A DNA stretch of 14,848 nt from the NCBI GenBank assembly GCA_900549455.1, contig UROM01000036.1, forward strand, positions 1-14,848. The letters run 5' to 3'. A program made the position numbers and the translations under genes. The stretch's first letter is position 1; the number at the start of each line of letters is the position of its first letter. Shown here piece after piece: positions 12,695 through 14,848 of the stretch. The stretch comes from an uncultured Collinsella sp. (GTDB taxonomy: Bacteria; Actinomycetota; Coriobacteriia; Coriobacteriales; Coriobacteriaceae). The notes below the pieces were generated by a model. It searched no databases, was not told the origin of the DNA, and saw nothing but the letters and a program-made list of their open reading frames with translations.

Positions 12695-13372
12695 CTAGTC
12701 CAGGTCGTCGGCGGCAAAGTTGTCGATCGGGGCGAAGGGATCGGCCACGGGGACAACCGGATCAGCGACAGGCAACGGCTCGGCGGCGGGAACGGTCACT
12801 GCAGGAGAAGCCGCAGAACCGACCGGCGTGGAGGCCATAAGATCGGCGGGGAAGGAATTCTGGGCATCGTCCATGAAGTGCTGGATGAGCTTGAGGTACT
12901 CGGCCTTGAACTCCTCACGGGAAGCCTTCAAACGGTCGATCTCCTCGAGCTCGGCCTGCTTCTCGGTCAGGGCCTGACGGATGACCTCGCGGGCCTTGGC
13001 GTCGGCTTCGTTGCGGATGCGCTCAGCGTTCTCGTTGGCGTCGTTGACGATGCCCTCGGCGGTCTGCTGGGCAGCGATCAGCGCAGCGGAGATCTGGCGC
13101 TCCTGAGCAGAGAAATCGGGTGCGGGAGCGGCCACGGGAGCGGCGGGAACGGCCTGCGCGGCAGCGTCCTGAGCCTGGGCAAGCTGAGCCTGCGTGTCGG
13201 CAAGCTGCTGCTCGGTGGCAGTCAGACGACCCTTAAGATCGACAATCTTGGCAAGCATAGCGTCAACCTCGGAGGACAGCGTCTCCAAAAAGACGTCGAC
13301 CTCGGCGGGGTCATAGCCACGCTTGGCCTCAGAGAAAGTCTGAGCCTGGATGTCAGCAGGGGTAATAGCCAT
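12695..13372 (-). CDS. divIVA: DivIVA domain protein
   Basis: This 225-residue cytosolic coiled-coil protein of the DivIVA/Wag31 family gathers at curved membrane (poles and septum) and recruits division or growth proteins. The N-terminal lipid-binding domain is clear: ITPADIQAQTFSEAKRGYDP (3-22) followed by AEVDVFLETLSSEVD. A first coiled coil runs from about 30 to 72 (QQLADTQAQLAQAQDAAAQA), an Ala/Pro linker from 73 to 86, and a second long coiled coil from about 88 to 170 (ANENAERIRNEADAKAREVI). The C-terminal tail (172-225) is Pro/Ala/Val-rich and acidic, probably disordered. The start follows AAAGGAGA. It is the last gene of yggS-sepF-yggT-divIVA and is followed by a strong terminator; the 62-nt gap from yggT has no terminator. 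Confidence 0.94.
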   Translation of the reverse strand: MAITPADIQAQTFSEAKRGYDPAEVDVFLETLSSEVDAMLAKIVDLKGRLTATEQQLADTQAQLAQAQDAAAQAVPAAPVAAPAPDFSAQERQISAALIAAQQTAEGIVNDANENAERIRNEADAKAREVIRQALTEKQAELEEIDRLKASREEFKAEYLKLIQHFMDDAQNSFPADLMASTPVGSAASPAVTVPAAEPLPVADPVVPVADPFAPIDNFAADDLD

Positions 13373-13434
13373 AACAAGTTCTCCTTTTTCATCGCCTCGG
13401 CGCCGGGCGCCCGACGTAAGTTACTGAGCCAGTA

Positions 13435-13716
13435 CTATACGAGTATACCTATAAGAAGCTGCAGAATCAGCCTCTGCACCAACTGCAACGCAATAATTGC
13501 AACGACCGGCGAAAAATCAACGCCGCCCATCGGCGGGATAAACCGACGAAACAGGTTGAGCCACGGACCGCAGACACTATCGAGCACCGCGGCGATATCC
13601 TGCAGCAGGCCGCCCTGCTTCATGGGAATCCACGTCATAAAGCAATAGACCACAATGAGCGTGGAATAGAAGTTGAACAGCGTGTTGACCAGCTGGACAA
13701 TGGTGTAGATGTTGAT
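13435..13716 (-). CDS. yggT: YggT family membrane protein with no usual start codon
   Basis: This small integral membrane protein of the YggT family (about 93 residues) is found in division clusters of Gram-positive bacteria; its exact role is unclear. Two hydrophobic halves flank the family motif: an N-terminal helix (INIYTIVQLVNTLFNFYSTL then IVVYCFMTWIP), the loop VCGPWLNLFRRFIPPMGGVD, and a C-terminal helix SPVVAIIALQLVQRLILQLL. A GTG at 13653 would cut off most of the first helix and has no ribosome site. Upstream, the frame stays open to the sepF stop (13738-13740), with no ATG, GTG or TTG. GAGGAG (13728-13723) points to ATC at 13716-13714 (6-nt spacing) or an abutting ATT at 13722. I set the start at 13716 as the best guess. 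It lies in the same reading frame as sepF. Confidence 0.72.
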   Translation of the reverse strand: MNIYTIVQLVNTLFNFYSTLIVVYCFMTWIPMKQGGLLQDIAAVLDSVCGPWLNLFRRFIPPMGGVDFSPVVAIIALQLVQRLILQLLIGILV

Positions 13717-13737
13717 GAGAATCTCCTCGTCTTGGGT

Positions 13738-14463
13738 TTACTTAAGGTAGCCGTCGGCACGCAGCTTCTTGAGGTCCGAATCCTTGACCTCGCAGCCGGC
13801 GGGCAGCACCATAAACACGCGATCGCCCACCTCTTTGACCGTAGCGCCCAGGCCGCAGGCAAAGCCATAGCTAAAGTCCAGGACACGCTTGGCGACCTCG
13901 GTGCGAACGCCAACAAAAATCAGCGCAACGGGCTGCTTGGTGCGCACACGGCGGACAACGGTCTCGACATCGTCATAGCTCTCGGGACGCAGAACATAGG
14001 CAGGCAGCTGCGGCGTGGCGTTGATGATGTTGCTCGCATAGGCCGAAGCGTCGCTCGGCGCAGGAGCGGGCGCAGGTGCCGCGGCGCGGGCGCGAGCGCT
14101 CTCGGCATAGCTCGACGGCGTGTCGTAAGCGCCGGGACGATAGCCGCCTGCGACACTATCCTGAGAACGCGACGGCGGATTGTACGTCGTTGCATGACGG
14201 GAGTCATCGCCGACCAGCTGGCCGGAGCGCGTGTACACCGCGACCGACTCGGCCTCACCGCGGCGCGTCTGGCCCAGCAGGCCGTTACTCGGCTCGTCCT
14301 GGGTATAGAAGCCCTCACCCGAGGCACCGCTGTAGCCGTTGTTCTGATAGCCATCGTCGTAGCCGTCATCGTAGCCGTAGTCGTCATCCTGGCCATAGCC
14401 CTGGTCGTAACCCTGCTGGCCGCCAAGGTGCATCTTATTTTTAATCTCGTCAAGGAAGCCCAT
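13738..14463 (-). CDS. sepF: Cell division protein SepF
   Basis: SepF (241 residues) anchors FtsZ to the membrane and organises the septum in Gram-positive bacteria. MGFLDEIKNKMHLG at the N-terminus is the membrane-binding amphipathic helix. Residues 15-50 form a Gly/Tyr/Asp-rich linker with repeated GYDDGY-like units (DNA at about 14332-14409), followed by a Ser/Ala/Pro-rich region to about 150 with an APAPAPAP run. The FtsZ-binding/polymerising domain is at about 154-230: YDDVETVVRRVRTKQPVALI (163-182), then LDFSYGFACGLGATVKEVGD (195-214) and RVFMVLPAGCEV. The linker makes it longer than the 150-residue B. subtilis protein but normal for actinobacterial-type SepF. The start follows GAGAGGAC. 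It lies between yggS and yggT as in many Gram-positives. Confidence 0.95.
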   Translation of the reverse strand: MGFLDEIKNKMHLGGQQGYDQGYGQDDDYGYDDGYDDGYQNNGYSGASGEGFYTQDEPSNGLLGQTRRGEAESVAVYTRSGQLVGDDSRHATTYNPPSRSQDSVAGGYRPGAYDTPSSYAESARARAAAPAPAPAPSDASAYASNIINATPQLPAYVLRPESYDDVETVVRRVRTKQPVALIFVGVRTEVAKRVLDFSYGFACGLGATVKEVGDRVFMVLPAGCEVKDSDLKKLRADGYLK

Positions 14464-14523
14464 GGTTGTGTCCTCTCACGGTTTAGTGCAGGCGCTCTGT
14501 AAACCAGTGCGCACTTCAGAGCC

Positions 14524-14848
14524 CTATTTTACTGCAAACTCCGGGCTAAATACTACCCTGCCCAGGCGAACGAGCGTAGAGCCCTCCTCAAGGGCAGGCT
14601 CAAAGTCCTCGCTCATGCCACAAGAAAGCTCGGGCAGGCTCAGATCGGGATGCGCCGCCTCCAGCTCATCCCTCAGCTCTCGCAGCCCGGCAAAGGTGCG
14701 ACGCGCCACATCCTTGTTCCCCCGAGGGGCCATAGTCATAAGGCCCTGCACACAAATTCCCTCAAGCTCCGCGAGCTCGCCGGCGGCGCCACGAATCTCA
14801 TCGGGCGAAAAGCCACCCTTGGACTCCTCGCCGCTTACGTTAACCTCG
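14524..14848 (-). CDS. yggS: YggS/PLPBP family pyridoxal phosphate homeostasis protein (C-terminal part)
   Basis: This is the last 107 residues of a YggS-type PLP-binding protein (alanine racemase-like barrel without racemase activity) that buffers pyridoxal phosphate. The frame runs open to the window edge: it begins EVNVSGEESKGGFSPDEI (matching the family N-[IV]-x-x-E-x-x-K-x-G strand), passes VQGLMTMAPRGN, and ends with the phosphate-binding SCGMSEDFEPALEEGSTLVR then LGRVVF. The GTG at 14749 is internal, not the start; the N-terminal part with the PLP lysine lies beyond base 14848. It is followed after 60 nt by sepF, the usual Gram-positive partner order. Confidence 0.93.
   Translation of the reverse strand, partial: EVNVSGEESKGGFSPDEIRGAAGELAELEGICVQGLMTMAPRGNKDVARRTFAGLRELRDELEAAHPDLSLPELSCGMSEDFEPALEEGSTLVRLGRVVFSPEFAVK

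Noticed and set aside
13373..13434. GC-rich palindromes (GGGCGCCC, GGCGCC) between yggT and divIVA
   Set aside because: Short restriction-site-like dyads expected in high-GC DNA; no T-tract and no spacing to suggest a regulatory role.
14524..14751. Stand-alone 75-residue protein starting at GTG 14749-14751
   Set aside because: The frame continues open to the window edge, and the upstream residues match the YggS family, so this is an internal codon of a partial gene.

Overview
The window is high-GC, densely coded bacterial DNA from a Gram-positive-type genome. The best fit is an actinomycete of the Coriobacteriia, Collinsella-like. This is inferred from the yggS-sepF-yggT-divIVA division cluster, the overall codon bias toward G/C-ending codons, AAAGGA-type ribosome binding sites and general gene content; no database comparison was possible. 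Bases 1-49 are not biological. They are an Illumina Nextera adapter (P5 tail, an 8-base index and the transposon end), so the left edge is an assembly or trimming artefact and real sequence starts at base 50.

Layout. (1) 50-781, minus: 5' part of polA (the 5'-3' exonuclease domain of DNA polymerase I), running into the adapter. (2) 948-3257, plus: an M18 aminopeptidase, a long-loop terminator, then yaaA (peroxide stress/UPF0246). (3) 3321-3842, minus: a small single-pass membrane protein of unknown function. (4) 3915-6356, plus: a TPP riboswitch, thiC and thiD, which together make hydroxymethylpyrimidine pyrophosphate for thiamine; a palindrome-rich regulatory stretch separates the two genes. 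(5) 6357-6608: a convergent spacer holding a strong hairpin and two head-to-head copies of a 55-bp palindromic repeat. (6) 6609-9721, minus: an SGNH hydrolase, a microbial PARG-like macrodomain protein (TIGR02452 type) with an altered catalytic signature, a Bax-inhibitor-1/YccA membrane protein and a small conserved hypothetical. Intrinsic terminators separate all of these. (7) 9972-11712, plus: a PiT phosphate transporter and its DUF47/PhoU-like partner. (8) 11713-12528, plus: a long perfect-stem hairpin, a G+T-rich stretch and a nitroreductase whose first 70 codons have foreign-looking codon use. (9) 12695-14848, minus: divIVA, yggT, sepF and the 3' part of yggS, a cell-division/septum cluster.

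How the genes work together. ThiC and ThiD are consecutive enzymes under thiamine feedback. PiT and DUF47 form a phosphate uptake pair. YggS-SepF-YggT-DivIVA is the usual Gram-positive arrangement that links FtsZ-ring anchoring (SepF) with pole/septum marking (DivIVA). The other genes are housekeeping or stress genes with no evident shared pathway.

I see no phage, transposase, CRISPR array, rRNA or tRNA. No complete new multi-gene system is evident. The least explained items are the head-to-head palindromic repeats, the 110-nt hairpin and adjoining composition break near 11.7-12.2 kb, the QEA (not QEE) signature in the PARG-like protein, yggT lacking any usual start codon, and terminators placed directly against the ribosome binding sites of the next genes.
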